From: Paenibacillus profundus
GTDB lineage: Bacteria; Bacillota; Bacilli; Paenibacillales; Paenibacillaceae
Reading direction: 5' to 3'
DNA length: 64,000 nucleotides
Assembly (NCBI RefSeq): GCF_021369635.1
Contig: NZ_JAJNBZ010000006.1
Location: forward strand, 124,001-188,000
Part shown: piece after piece, positions 38,501 to 46,640 of the stretch
Position numbering within the stretch: position 1 is the stretch's first letter
How the letters are laid out: every line of letters starts with the position of its first letter
Made by a program: the position numbers and the translations under genes
The notes under the pieces: model-generated
What the model saw: the letters and a program-made list of their open reading frames with translations, nothing else
What the model was told of the DNA's origin: nothing
The model's database searches: none

Positions 38501-38605
38501 CTGGTGCCAGTCATGTATACGTATCTGGACGATTTTTCGAACTGGATCAAGCGGCTGTTCACTAGAAAGAATAAAGCAGACAAAACAACGGAAATAACCA
38601 CATAA
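35510..38605 (+). CDS. RND multidrug/lipopeptide efflux permease (AcrB/SwrC-like)
   Basis: 1031-residue inner-membrane RND pump of the HAE type with about 12 transmembrane segments. The first segment follows IKRPIGVIMIVLAI-type N-terminal residues. Two large extracytoplasmic loops lie at about 35-330 and 560-860. The typical motif GLALGIGMMVDNSIVILENIF contains the proton-relay aspartates in TM4. In Gram-positive bacteria such pumps (for example SwrC) confer resistance to self-made lipopeptides. The FAAL-PKS-NRPS product made 16 kb away is a possible cargo, but this is only inference. The GTG start at 35510 follows the adaptor gene stop directly. Confidence 0.92.
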   Translation: MKIIDISVKRPIGVIMIVLAIIALGLISLRSLAIDLFPKIDLPIAVVATSYQGAAPEEIEKLISRPLESSLSTIQGINTVSSQSQANSSLVMLNFKTGTNMDNALIDVREKVDQIKRMLPEAANDPTVLRFDPNQMPIITLGLTGAQPEKLQEIADNSIIPFFERENGVASVSVQGGKTREILVELDRANLARYGITPSQVVQALNMENKSAAAGSVPKGVQELQIRIKGEFSSVDEIQQTLIHLPNGGQIQVSDVAQVTDTFKKQNSLTLVNGSPALVLSVQRQSDANTVAVADHIYKAMDKLEAKLPQGIELKMVSDTSIFIRQSMDSVVSNMLSGGALAILILILFLRSVRSTFVIGISMPIAIISTFTLMHFTGQTLNVISMGGLALGIGMMVDNSIVILENIFTFRQKGMSMKEAAVKGASELASAVIASTMTTLVVFLPIVFVQGITSDIFRPLALTVCFSLIASLVVAITLIPMLSSKLVSAKKKEKAEKKGWYTRFFGLFITFYKKILRWVLGHRKTTVFGTFVLLIGSFFLVPFIGMEFMPGGDQGQIQITVQTPSGTNLEETKKIADKVSLLLKPYEKVIDTASESIGGGGGPFGGSANSATFMIQLVRATEREITTAEMMRQLTEAAGELAGAEITVSAMESGFGAGAPIQIKLNGQEQDVLEEVANQVVWLISEIDGVYNAESSAAEGNAELNITIDRSLAAKYGLTYQQIMNEISLAINGQLATQYREGGNEYDVRVIMPEESRSSIAALNTLTIQSQSGRLVPLSDVAEFNQLQGPVMIQRENQQRQINVTADISGRDLGSISTEIEQALMTMNFPEGYSYSMGGQTEDMMKSFVDLGIALIFSIFLVYVVMAVQFESLLYPFIIMFAMPTTFTGVVLGLFITKTPLSVTALIGVIMLAGIVVNNAIILVDYINIMRRSGLERTEAIMQGAPSRIRPIFMTTLTTVLGLLPLALGIGEGAEMQAPLAVVVIFGLSCSTIFTLLLVPVMYTYLDDFSNWIKRLFTRKNKADKTTEITT

Positions 38606-38623
38606 GTTATTCGATTGAAATGT

Positions 38624-38664
38624 GAAAACCTCCAGCACCGCTATACAGCAGGCTGGAGGTTTCC
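38624..38664 (+). terminator. Intrinsic terminator of the RND operon
   Basis: An 11-bp stem (AAACCTCCAGC and its complement) with a 15-base loop, followed by TTTCC-TTGTGTT, 20 bp after the permease stop. Confidence 0.75.
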
Positions 38665-38702
38665 TTGTGTTAGAACATTAATTGATATGCTGGTCTTGCA
38701 CC

Positions 38703-39059
38703 CTATTTCAAGTCAAAATAGTACATAAGAAATTCATAGAAACTGGTCCAATCCGCTTCTAACTTACCTGCTATCAGCTTTTCGTCTCCGCCCTCAAAAT
38801 CAACATTGTACACACTGTCTGATCGTGTATCTAGAACCAAGCACGCATCTGCGCACATTTCACTCAGAACGACATACTGATTCGGAAAATGATGATATTG
38901 TCTGCACTGTTCCGTCCACCGTATGAATGGCTCCCCCCCCCAATAAAACAGCCTCTCCTGACAAACCCCACAGGGTGTCAGTATTTTGAAGGGAGCATGT
39001 TCATCATCTCGGACAACACAAATGGTATGTGTAATCTTCTCTTCTAGCTTGTGCGGCAC
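38703..39059 (-). pseudogene. Chimeric remnant: cytidine-deaminase C-terminal half joined to SMI1/KNR4-like tail
   Basis: One continuous 118-codon frame from GTG 39059. Residues 1-42 (HKLEEKITHTICVVRDDEH, then LTPCGVCQERLFYWGG) match the second half of a cytidine-deaminase-like enzyme, including the zinc-binding PCGVC. The first half, with the H-A-E motif, is missing and an in-frame TAA lies just upstream. From EPFIRWTEQ on, the sequence (CLVLDTRSDSVYNVDFEGGDE, ending in YEFLMYYFDLK) resembles the C-terminal part of SMI1/KNR4 (SUKH) immunity proteins. The junction is a run of nine G residues. A related junction with eight G occurs at about 19.30 kb. Confidence 0.55.
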
Positions 39060-39202
39060 ACCCGTTGGCCATTAACTATCGAATGAGGCCCGCGATGGGA
39101 TCTTAGGATAGTCCACTCATTTTACCAGACAGAGCAGTAGATTAACTATTCTGCAAAGAGACCTCTCTAAGGAACGAAGTCTTTTACCAAATTGCATGAA
39201 AG

Positions 39203-41035
39203 TTAATTCACTGCTGCGAATTGAAATCCTTCCGCTTGAATATTGAACATATCCGCATACTCCCCGTTTAAACGCATAAGCTCGGCATGAGTTCCTTGCT
39301 CAATAATACGGCCGCTCTTCATCACTAATATAAGATCCGCATTGACACAGCTATTTAATCGATGCGATATCATAATGGTTGTTTTGCCGACAGATAATTC
39401 CGCAAACGTCTTGTACAGATTCGCTTCTGCCATCGGGTCTAACGAAGCGGCAGGCTCATCCAATATAATAATGTCGGCATCGCGAAAGAAGGCGCGGCTG
39501 ATCGCAATTTTTTGCCATTGCCCCCCGGACAATTCGGTCCCCCCGTAGAAGCTTCGTCCCAAGTTCGTATCATAAGCGCACGGCAGCTTGGAAATAAAAG
39601 AATGAGAGTCCCCTTTCATAGAGGCTGCAATCATTTTATCATCCATTTCCAAATGCTCAACTCTGCCAAAGCCGATATTCTCGCGCGCGGTTAACTCATA
39701 CTTGGCAAAATCCTGAAATACAGCGCTAATATGCTGCATCAGCTCTTGCGCCGGAATATGCTTCAAATCGACATCCTCATACGTGATGCTGCCCTTGTAA
39801 GATCGGTACAATCCGAGCAAACATTTCACTAACGTGCTTTTTCCGGCTCCATTATTGCCGACAATCGCGACTTTTTGGCCCGGTTCGATTTGAAACGATA
39901 TTTGATCAAGTATGATCGGCCCGTTTTCCTCGTAGGAAAATTGCAAATTATCTACCTTTATCCCCTTGTCACTCATCGCAGGAAACGCAACCTCTGTTCC
40001 TTGCGGCTCATCCTCGGGCTTTATTTCAAGTGGATATTCTAAAAAGTCAATTAAGTCTCGAAGCTGTAAACTATTTTCGTATAGGGATGAGATGGAAAGA
40101 GCGATGCTGAGGACAACGCCTTGTATCATCATAAAAGCCTGTGAAATGGCCATATATTCGCCGATGCTAAGTTTTTGCTTGGTCCCCATCCAAATAATAA
40201 AAGCTAAATTAAGGCTGATGAGAATAGCGCTTATACCGTCAATTCCGAAACGATATGCATTTGTTTTTATTTCAAAAGACAACATCTTCTTCGCATAAGA
40301 CTCAAACAACTGTTTCCAACATTGAATGAGATGGTCTTGCAGCTGAAACAACCGGATTTCTTTGGCAGTGTCGCGGCCTTTTAACAAATTCAAATAATAT
40401 TGCACGCGTCTGGACAACGGCGTTGCTTCTTTAAGCAGGCTATATCTCATTTTGCCAATATACGCATTTATAACAAGCGGTAATGCGGCCAGTAGAAGAA
40501 CCGTTACGCCTGCTAGCCAGTGAAATGTTGTCAACACTCCCACTACCGTTGTAAATGTAATTATATATTGGAGCATGCTTAACGGGCCATTCAGCATCTC
40601 GACCACCCGTTGGCTTTGGCCCGATGATGCCCGCATCAAATGGTCGTAAAACTTGCTGTTCTCAAAATACGAAAGTGAAATGACGGAAGTTTTGCCGACT
40701 ATTCTTCTTTCCACTTCATAGTTAATTTGCTGCTGCATTTTCGCGTTGTTGATTAGTTCAGCCGTGGTAATCATTTTGTCAAGTAAAAGCAATCCGGTCT
40801 GAGCTGCCAGATAATAATAAACGATATATACATCCGACTGCCCATTATTTTGAAAAATATGATTGATGGAATCTACCAGCTCTTTCGTAATAAGCAGCTG
40901 TACGCTAGGAATAAGAGCGTGTACTAATTTGCTTCCCAGCATCAGGACGATTCTGAACCAAACTAATTTCCAAAAATAACTCAAAAATATAAATATGTTT
41001 TTAACAGCCTCTGAGAAATGCATCAGTTTTTTCAT
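39203..41035 (-). CDS. ABC exporter, fused membrane and ATPase domains (peptide export)
   Basis: 610-residue half-transporter. About six hydrophobic segments lie in residues 15-320, then a nucleotide-binding domain with Walker A VGNNGAGKSTLVKCLLG, signature ELSGGQWQKIAISRAFF and Walker B IIILDEPAASLDP. No C39 peptidase domain is present, so it does not itself cut a double-glycine leader. It resembles exporters of bacteriocin and lanthipeptide loci. It lies about 130 bp downstream of the cysteine-rich peptide gene on the same strand and so is the likely exporter of that peptide. Confidence 0.85.
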   Translation of the reverse strand: MKKLMHFSEAVKNIFIFLSYFWKLVWFRIVLMLGSKLVHALIPSVQLLITKELVDSINHIFQNNGQSDVYIVYYYLAAQTGLLLLDKMITTAELINNAKMQQQINYEVERRIVGKTSVISLSYFENSKFYDHLMRASSGQSQRVVEMLNGPLSMLQYIITFTTVVGVLTTFHWLAGVTVLLLAALPLVINAYIGKMRYSLLKEATPLSRRVQYYLNLLKGRDTAKEIRLFQLQDHLIQCWKQLFESYAKKMLSFEIKTNAYRFGIDGISAILISLNLAFIIWMGTKQKLSIGEYMAISQAFMMIQGVVLSIALSISSLYENSLQLRDLIDFLEYPLEIKPEDEPQGTEVAFPAMSDKGIKVDNLQFSYEENGPIILDQISFQIEPGQKVAIVGNNGAGKSTLVKCLLGLYRSYKGSITYEDVDLKHIPAQELMQHISAVFQDFAKYELTARENIGFGRVEHLEMDDKMIAASMKGDSHSFISKLPCAYDTNLGRSFYGGTELSGGQWQKIAISRAFFRDADIIILDEPAASLDPMAEANLYKTFAELSVGKTTIMISHRLNSCVNADLILVMKSGRIIEQGTHAELMRLNGEYADMFNIQAEGFQFAAVN

Positions 41036-41166
41036 GTATGCACCTATAACCTGTTTTAGTAGAGATCGCTGACAGACAGCAGCTGTCTATCAGCGATCAC
41101 GGTTGTCTTCCCGCAAAACAACTTTAGTTAATTAGTAAAGATAGTAAGACGCTAATGTGTCAGCAA

Positions 41167-41388
41167 TTAGCAGCTTCCGGACCAACATTCTTTATTGACA
41201 CCGTTATTGCGAAAACGGTTAGAACCCGCCTGAGTTAAAACACCACCGGAGTTTTTAGGATCTTCACCGCAGCCACAACAGGTATATGTTTTCCAATCAC
41301 AATAAACGTAAGCAGAATCCGACGGATCAACCTTGCAATTCGTGTAATACGTACAAGTCGTTCGAGTTGCAGAAATAACTGGTATCAT
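41167..41388 (-). CDS. Cysteine-rich 73-aa peptide, candidate disulfide-stabilised secreted peptide
   Basis: From ATG 41388 the product has 73 residues with eight cysteines (12, 18, 30, 37, 38, 40, 68, 73), two tryptophans (32, 69) and a CCGCG cluster. An AGGAGG site sits 11 bases upstream of that ATG. The frame stays open to a GTG at 41439, but the ribosome site lies inside that extension, so the shorter form is preferred. No classical signal peptide or GG leader is visible; the first ten residues are mildly hydrophobic. Its neighbours are an exporter, an ECF sigma factor, a MauE-like protein and a CxxC thioredoxin-like protein. This suggests an exported peptide whose cysteines are paired by dedicated machinery. 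The family is not known to me. Confidence 0.7.
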   Translation of the reverse strand: MIPVISATRTTCTYYTNCKVDPSDSAYVYCDWKTYTCCGCGEDPKNSGGVLTQAGSNRFRNNGVNKECWSGSC

Positions 41389-41439
41389 AAGTTTTTTATC
41401 CTCCTTTTTTTGTTGTTTGCGGGACCCTCTTGATGACAC

Positions 41440-41711
41440 TCTATAATGTTAAACACAACAACAATCAAAATAATCACAATATTTTATATGAAAAGAAAAG
41501 AAAAGAAATTTTCCTATATTTAGACATATAAGTATTTACTTTAGTCCAAAATGGATTATACTTATATAAAACACCAATAATTAACATCAAAAAAAGGAGG
41601 GGGTTACTACTATTACCGCATTTTTCGATAAAACTGAAATCATCTTTTACAATTCTTTCAGCAAACATTGAAAGCCTACCCTTACTCTTCTAGCCTTTTA
41701 ATTAAAGTGGG
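41440..41711. promoter_or_regulatory. Divergent promoter region of the Cys-rich peptide locus
   Basis: A 272-bp AT-rich region separates the peptide gene (leftward) from the sigma-factor gene (rightward). It must contain both promoters. I could not assign a sigma-A or ECF promoter with confidence. A small open frame on the minus strand (41474-41668) has no ribosome site and is not counted as a gene. Confidence 0.45.
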
Positions 41712-42302
41712 GTGAAGTTTTTGAGGACAAATATGCTTGTTAAAGAGTTATATGTTTGTTTCAGCAAAGATTTTAATAGCCTGGATGATGAGCTGCAAAA
41801 AAATATATATGATCATTTTCTCTATATAAACTACAAAATGGTGTTTTCTTTTGTTCGCAACCATTATTCAACGGAAGATATTATACAAGAGGCTTTTATT
41901 CGCGCCATTCGCAAACCGCCCAAATATGTAAACGACAAACAGCTTATGTCATGGATTTTCACATTAACTCGAAACGTAACCTTAAATTATGTACGAAAAA
42001 ACCGCCGCCAATATCAATGTATAAATATCGATGATCTAACAACTGAAATCGTTGATAATCATAATATGACGGATATGGAAGTGATGAGAAGGTGCACATT
42101 CCACACCATTATGAGCAAGCTGAACACGTTGAAGCCAAAATATAAACAGGCTCTGTATCTTCAAATCATCGAACAGCTTACATATAAAGAGATAGCGGCA
42201 AAGCTTCATGTCACCGAAGGAGTCGTCAGGCAAACCTTGTATCGCGCCAGAAAGGAAATGAGGGAGCGGCTAGAACAGGAGTGGAGCGAAGCCATCATGT
42301 GA
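41712..42302 (+). CDS. ECF-type RNA polymerase sigma factor
   Basis: 196-residue sigma-70 family protein of the ECF class (regions 2 and 4 only). Region 2 includes YYSTEDIIQEAFIRAIRKPPKY-like sequence and LMSWIFTLTRNVTLNYVRKNRR. Region 4 is a helix-turn-helix, LTYKEIAAKLHVTEGVVRQTLYRARKEMRERL. The start may be GTG 41712 or the TTG five codons later (GGGGTG lies eight bases before it). It is the first gene of the rightward unit with the MauE- and TlpA-like genes and probably controls the peptide locus. No anti-sigma gene is evident next to it. Confidence 0.88.
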   Translation: MKFLRTNMLVKELYVCFSKDFNSLDDELQKNIYDHFLYINYKMVFSFVRNHYSTEDIIQEAFIRAIRKPPKYVNDKQLMSWIFTLTRNVTLNYVRKNRRQYQCINIDDLTTEIVDNHNMTDMEVMRRCTFHTIMSKLNTLKPKYKQALYLQIIEQLTYKEIAAKLHVTEGVVRQTLYRARKEMRERLEQEWSEAIM

Positions 42303-42374
42303 TTATTTCGTCTTTTCATGTGTTATATGGATTAGAGAGGTTCATATATGTATACCAGATCAAGGAGGTATTAT

Positions 42375-42881
42375 ATGACTTTGTTCATTTTTATGAGAGT
42401 GTTCTTGGCAACAATCATGATTGCAGCCGCATGTTTAAAACTACTATCGATTCCATCTTTTAAAAGAACGTTGCTTCAGCTTGGCATTTTTGTTAGAAAT
42501 CCTTTCATTGGGGTTTTATTTATTGTTGGCCTTGAATTCGCAGCAGGAATTCTGATGTTTTGGGATGCCGTGCATCGATGGGGATTGTTATTAAATATGA
42601 TCCTGATAGCAGGATACTGCTGGGCGGTATGGCGAACCGTCCGTTCTAAGATGACCATCACCTGCAACTGTTTTGGAGATCTGATGCCCAATCAATTAGG
42701 AAGGAAAACCGTTTACCGGATTGCGCTCCTCTTTTTGATTACGATAGCACTTTATTGGGGAGATGCCTCCATCAAAAGCACAGACGGATTCGAGATTCTA
42801 ATTGCGATGTTAATAAGTATTGCTGTTATTGCATTTACTGCCTTAAGCAAGTCATTTATCGATTACAAAAAAATCGTATAG
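42375..42881 (+). CDS. MauE/DoxX-like membrane protein for disulfide formation
   Basis: 168-residue membrane protein with four to five hydrophobic segments. The sequence TITCNCFGDLMP contains the C-x-C-F-G motif of the MauE family, which helps form disulfide bonds in methylamine dehydrogenase. In other firmicutes such proteins accompany thioredoxin-like partners. An AGGAGG site six bases from ATG 42375 fixes the start. The TlpA/MauD-like gene follows directly. Here the pair presumably oxidises the cysteines of the nearby peptide. Confidence 0.8.
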   Translation: MTLFIFMRVFLATIMIAAACLKLLSIPSFKRTLLQLGIFVRNPFIGVLFIVGLEFAAGILMFWDAVHRWGLLLNMILIAGYCWAVWRTVRSKMTITCNCFGDLMPNQLGRKTVYRIALLFLITIALYWGDASIKSTDGFEILIAMLISIAVIAFTALSKSFIDYKKIV

Positions 42882-42898
42882 ATGGGATGGGAAAAGAC

Positions 42899-43510
42899 AT
42901 GTCCGTATTTGTGCAATTATCAATCGCCGTTCTATGGGTTCTTATTATCGCTCTTCTTTATTTTGTGACTTATATTTTTCGAAAAAGTTATGAGGCTGTA
43001 TCCATAAATCAAGCGGTGGCTAATGCTCCTCAACATAGCAGTTTAGAAATCGGTGATGTATTCCCTCGTCTGGAAATGCCTTCTACCTCAAATGAAATCA
43101 TTCATTTAAAGCAACCAGCCTATGAGGGAACGATATTGCTAGTAAGCGTATATGGCTGTGATGGCTGTGAAGAGCTGTATCCAAACATAAATCAGATTGC
43201 AAAAACTTTTTCCGCTTATCAGGTTATTACGATTATAATAGCCCCGATTGAGGAAGTGGTGAAAAAACAAAACAAGTACAAACTAGAAACGCCAATACAC
43301 CAGCTTGATTTGCACGAAATGCGTTTGTATGGAACGAGTACGTTTCCGTTCGCATATATACTCTCTCCTGATGGGATCGTAATGAACAAAGGAACGATTA
43401 ATGGCGAGGAAAGAATTAGAACTCTTATACATAACGATGAGGAGAAGTTTGGGCAGTTGAATATGGATGTAAGGCCTCAAACATCCGACCAACACAGCTT
43501 GTCACTGTAA
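42899..43510 (+). CDS. Membrane-anchored thioredoxin-like protein (MauD/TlpA type)
   Basis: About 203 residues. One N-terminal transmembrane segment (VQLSIAVLWVLIIALLYFVTYIF) anchors a redoxin domain. The active-site motif is CDGC (in SVYGCDGCEELYP), and the cis-proline loop reads TSTFPFAYILSPDGI. The domain faces outside, where it could oxidise or shuffle disulfides together with the MauE-like protein. I chose ATG 42899, with GGGATGGG about nine bases upstream; ATG 42887 is also possible. A hairpin terminator follows. Confidence 0.82.
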   Translation: MSVFVQLSIAVLWVLIIALLYFVTYIFRKSYEAVSINQAVANAPQHSSLEIGDVFPRLEMPSTSNEIIHLKQPAYEGTILLVSVYGCDGCEELYPNINQIAKTFSAYQVITIIIAPIEEVVKKQNKYKLETPIHQLDLHEMRLYGTSTFPFAYILSPDGIVMNKGTINGEERIRTLIHNDEEKFGQLNMDVRPQTSDQHSLSL

Positions 43511-43533
43511 AATCCCTTATCGGCTTATTATGT

Positions 43534-43569
43534 AAAAAAAAGAACTGGCATTGATTACGTGCCAGTTCC
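43534..43569 (-). terminator. Intrinsic terminator of the catabolic operon (rbsK end)
   Basis: On the minus strand a stem GAACTGGC with its complement is followed by a run of eight T. It lies 20 bp after the ribokinase stop. The stem could also stop rightward transcription from the TlpA-like gene, but the T-run is on the minus side. Confidence 0.85.
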
Positions 43570-43587
43570 TCTACTACTAATCCTTCA

Positions 43588-44479
43588 TCATGTAAGCTCC
43601 GCAAGCGTAGGGATGGCATCCTGCGCTCCCAGACGAGTTACCGTGATGGATGAGGCATGCTGCGCGATATCTACAGCCTCGTCCAACCTTTTGCCCGCCG
43701 TGATCATCGCCGCTAACGTACCGGAGAACGTATCTCCGGCTGCTGTGGTATCAACGGGCCGTACCTTGTGAGCTTCTTTGTACCTGTTCTCGGTCCCGTT
43801 ATAATACACGATTCCCTTCTCGCCAAGGGTAATGAGCGGATAACGAACTCCTTTGTCCCGCAGCTGATTCAACGCGGCAAAAGCATCGTCCTTGCATTGG
43901 ACATCCACGTTCGTGTACATACGGCATTCGATCTCGTTCGGTGTAAAATAATCTACTCCCCGCAATATCTCGTCGTCGATCGGGACGGCAGGCGCGGGGT
44001 TGAGGAAGATAGGCACTTTTCCTTTCAGCAGACGAATCGCTTCGTACACCGTTTCCATCGGAATTTCCAACTGCAGCATAACGGCTGACGCGGACAGCAG
44101 CTCCTGCGCGAAGCTGCGGATATAAGCAGGTGTCATTTCGCTATTGGCACCGCCATGCAGAATAATGCTGTTATTTCCATCGCATACCGTTATGGCGGCA
44201 ACACCCGTCGTAATGTTCGGCTCGCGGGCAATGAAATCGGTACGAACGCCAAAACCGGCAAGGCTATCGATCAGCGATTGTCCGAATATATCTTGACCGA
44301 CTTTTCCCATAAGCCACGTATCGGCCCCCATTTTTGCGCAAGCAACCGCTTGATTGGCCCCCTTGCCGCCAGGTGAAAACAAAGAATCCATCCCCCGTCA
44401 TCGTCTCCCCTATTTCAGGAATCCGGCTCGTCCGCATGACCATATCCATATTTGCACTGCCAATGACAATAATTTTCAT
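43588..44479 (-). pseudogene. rbsK: Ribokinase with a +1 frameshift near the N-terminus
   Basis: PfkB-family sugar kinase. From ATG 44479 the first frame gives MKIIVIGSANMDMVMRTSRIPEIGETMTGDGFFV. The protein then continues in another frame with SPGGKGANQAVACAKMGADTWL and runs to a normal end, including the anion-hole motif DTTAAGDTFSGTLAAM. Removing one A from the AAAA run at 44376-44379 (T on the coding strand) restores GDGFFVSPGGKGANQ, the expected ribokinase sequence. The full protein would be about 296 residues, a normal length. It may be a true mutation, a slippage-regulated site or a sequencing error. It is the last gene of the ADP-ribosylglycohydrolase operon and would phosphorylate the released ribose. 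Confidence 0.8.
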
Positions 44480-44510
44480 GGTTCACCTCTGTTCAATGCA
44501 CCGTCAAATT

Positions 44511-46616
44511 TTAGATCTCTGTTATTTTAAAATGATTATAATAGGTTCTAGCTGCGCCAAGAGTGCTCACGCCATACATGCCGTAGCCCCACGTGTTGTC
44601 CGTATGCCGCAGAATCGGTTCCCCGTTGATGCACAGCGTGATCGCATTGCCGCGTGCCGTCACCTTAAATTCATAGTCTTGATTGAGCTGCCATGGATAA
44701 CTGCAGCTTGCTAACTTCGTATAACCGAAATTATTGATGTATAACGCAACTTCATCTGTGCCATCGAATCCCACATGATAACCGCGCATAGCACCTTGCG
44801 CACGAATAGCCACCATATGTGAATGACCGCTTTGCGGATTCAGCGTAACCGAAACCGAATAATCTTTGGCAAAATAATTGCCTGTATACGCTTCACTAGG
44901 TTCAGCCGTCATCAGATACATGCTTCCATCCACAAGACTCCAAGCCCCGTGATTATGTGCGAAAGGGGTGACACAGCCAAAATTCGTCGCTTGCTTGTGA
45001 AAGTCGATCGTGTAGGCAGCTTTGCCGAATATTTTGAATTCATCGATAAAAATGCGCCCTAAACTCTTCGGCTTGCGTGTAGAATCCGACTCCAATACGA
45101 TGCCGACTTCATCGATCAGCTCTCCTTCGGAATCAGGAATTTCGAATTCCACATCAATCCATTGCTCATTCACAAGCTTCTGGTACCCTTGCACCAATTC
45201 CTTCTTACTCGTCGCCAAGCGTACATATGGCGCAATCGTCATCGGTGCATTGCCGCCCCATTGGTCGAGGTTAATCTTCATCGATACCTTCTGTCCCGAA
45301 TAGGCTTTTGGCGCGAACGTAGGTGAATATCGCTCATCGTTGAAATCGTCCCGCGTATAGAATGGTTTATAGAACACTTTCGAATGTTCGCCACGAGTCA
45401 TACGATCGAACACCACTTCCAGCGAGCCCGTTCCTTGATATGCCCGCTCCGTAGAATGCTTGGTGCGGCAAAAGAACGGATCCGACACGCGTATATTATG
45501 CGTAGAGCCAGGCAGTTCAAAATCAAAATAAATTTCATCTTCCTTAAAACTGTCAATGAGTTCTTGCGGACATTGTTCTTGCGCCAAGCGATACCCTAGA
45601 ATGGCCAGTTCTTTCGCATAAGTAGGAATGTCCAAGATGTTCAAATATCCGGAAATGCCCGACATGACAATCGAATCATTGATTGGCTTGCGATAGTGTT
45701 CGCCAATCCCGGACAGACCGCAAGCTACCCCCAATACGGTTCCGACATTGCCAGCATTGCAATCCGTATCCCAGCCGCACATCGTAGCGATTTCAACCGT
45801 TCGGTTAAAGTCGCCCTGACCATAGATCATCGCCAACACACATACGCCCGCATTAGGAATAATATGGCATACTCCTTTATATTTATCATAGCCCCAATCC
45901 CGTTCGAGCATGGCGCGGCACGCCCTGAAATCATCCGGGTGCTGAATGTGAAAATCGAGCACCGCTCGCGCCACTTGCGCATAAAGGGAATCATTAGGTA
46001 TTTGTCTGAGACCCGCTTCGATAATCTCATTAATATCCGCTGTTTCAAAAGCTTTTGAAATAGCCGCGCAAAAAAATCTGGCGCCTAACACGCCTTCGCC
46101 GTCATGCGATACCCTTGCCGCCGCTTCGCCGAAGTCAGCAGCTTTCTTAGGGTTGCATGGATTCACAAGGCCCCACGTGTCGATGAAAATTTGCCCGCCA
46201 ATCTGTTCGGCAATAATGAGCCCGTTTTGTTCAATCGAACCGGACTGCGGAGCTTCAATCCCTTTTTTCAAATGAATATATGCCGTATGTTCGGTACTGA
46301 CACCATAACCGCCCCACCAGAACATACCGATGCCTTCACGCGCATAGTTCAACCAAGCGCGCGCGACATCGTTCGGCGTAATGTCGCGATCGACGGCATC
46401 GTCATAGAGCGCTCGCAGGAAGTAGTACGGCCCGTTCGCATCATCATCGGCAGCGAAATTTTTGAATTCCTTAATATAACCTGTAATATCGCCATACGTA
46501 TTCTGTATTCTTTCATAAGTCCAGATCGTCGGCTCCACCGGCGCACCGAGTCTTATCCCAATGTTCATCCCTAAATAGCCAGCGTAAATTTTCTCCACAT
46601 AATTCGAAGGTATCAT
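44511..46616 (-). CDS. ADP-ribosylglycohydrolase-family enzyme with C-terminal lectin-like domain
   Basis: 701 residues from ATG 46616 (GGCGG upstream). The longer frame, from 46673, would be encoded by the repeat at 46641-46705 and is rejected. The N-terminal 350 residues form an ADP-ribosylglycohydrolase domain with AADDDANG and GWDTDCNAGNVG, which supply the metal-binding aspartates. The C-terminal 300 residues are beta-rich with patterns like HNHGAWSLVDG and YHVGFDGTDEVALYINNFG, similar to laminin-G/concanavalin-type carbohydrate domains. No signal peptide is visible. It probably cleaves an N- or O-ribosyl bond of an imported compound. Confidence 0.85.
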   Translation of the reverse strand: MIPSNYVEKIYAGYLGMNIGIRLGAPVEPTIWTYERIQNTYGDITGYIKEFKNFAADDDANGPYYFLRALYDDAVDRDITPNDVARAWLNYAREGIGMFWWGGYGVSTEHTAYIHLKKGIEAPQSGSIEQNGLIIAEQIGGQIFIDTWGLVNPCNPKKAADFGEAAARVSHDGEGVLGARFFCAAISKAFETADINEIIEAGLRQIPNDSLYAQVARAVLDFHIQHPDDFRACRAMLERDWGYDKYKGVCHIIPNAGVCVLAMIYGQGDFNRTVEIATMCGWDTDCNAGNVGTVLGVACGLSGIGEHYRKPINDSIVMSGISGYLNILDIPTYAKELAILGYRLAQEQCPQELIDSFKEDEIYFDFELPGSTHNIRVSDPFFCRTKHSTERAYQGTGSLEVVFDRMTRGEHSKVFYKPFYTRDDFNDERYSPTFAPKAYSGQKVSMKINLDQWGGNAPMTIAPYVRLATSKKELVQGYQKLVNEQWIDVEFEIPDSEGELIDEVGIVLESDSTRKPKSLGRIFIDEFKIFGKAAYTIDFHKQATNFGCVTPFAHNHGAWSLVDGSMYLMTAEPSEAYTGNYFAKDYSVSVTLNPQSGHSHMVAIRAQGAMRGYHVGFDGTDEVALYINNFGYTKLASCSYPWQLNQDYEFKVTARGNAITLCINGEPILRHTDNTWGYGMYGVSTLGAARTYYNHFKITEI

Positions 46617-46640
46617 ACCTGTCACCGCCTTTAAGAGGTT

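Noticed and set aside
41167-41388. Methylamine dehydrogenase light chain
   Set aside because: The Cys pattern only loosely recalls that family; the peptide is far too short, there is no heavy chain, MauG or TAT signal, and partner genes fit general disulfide formation.
41474-41668. 64-codon minus-strand ORF in the divergent promoter region
   Set aside because: No ribosome site, AT-rich composition and position over the promoters.
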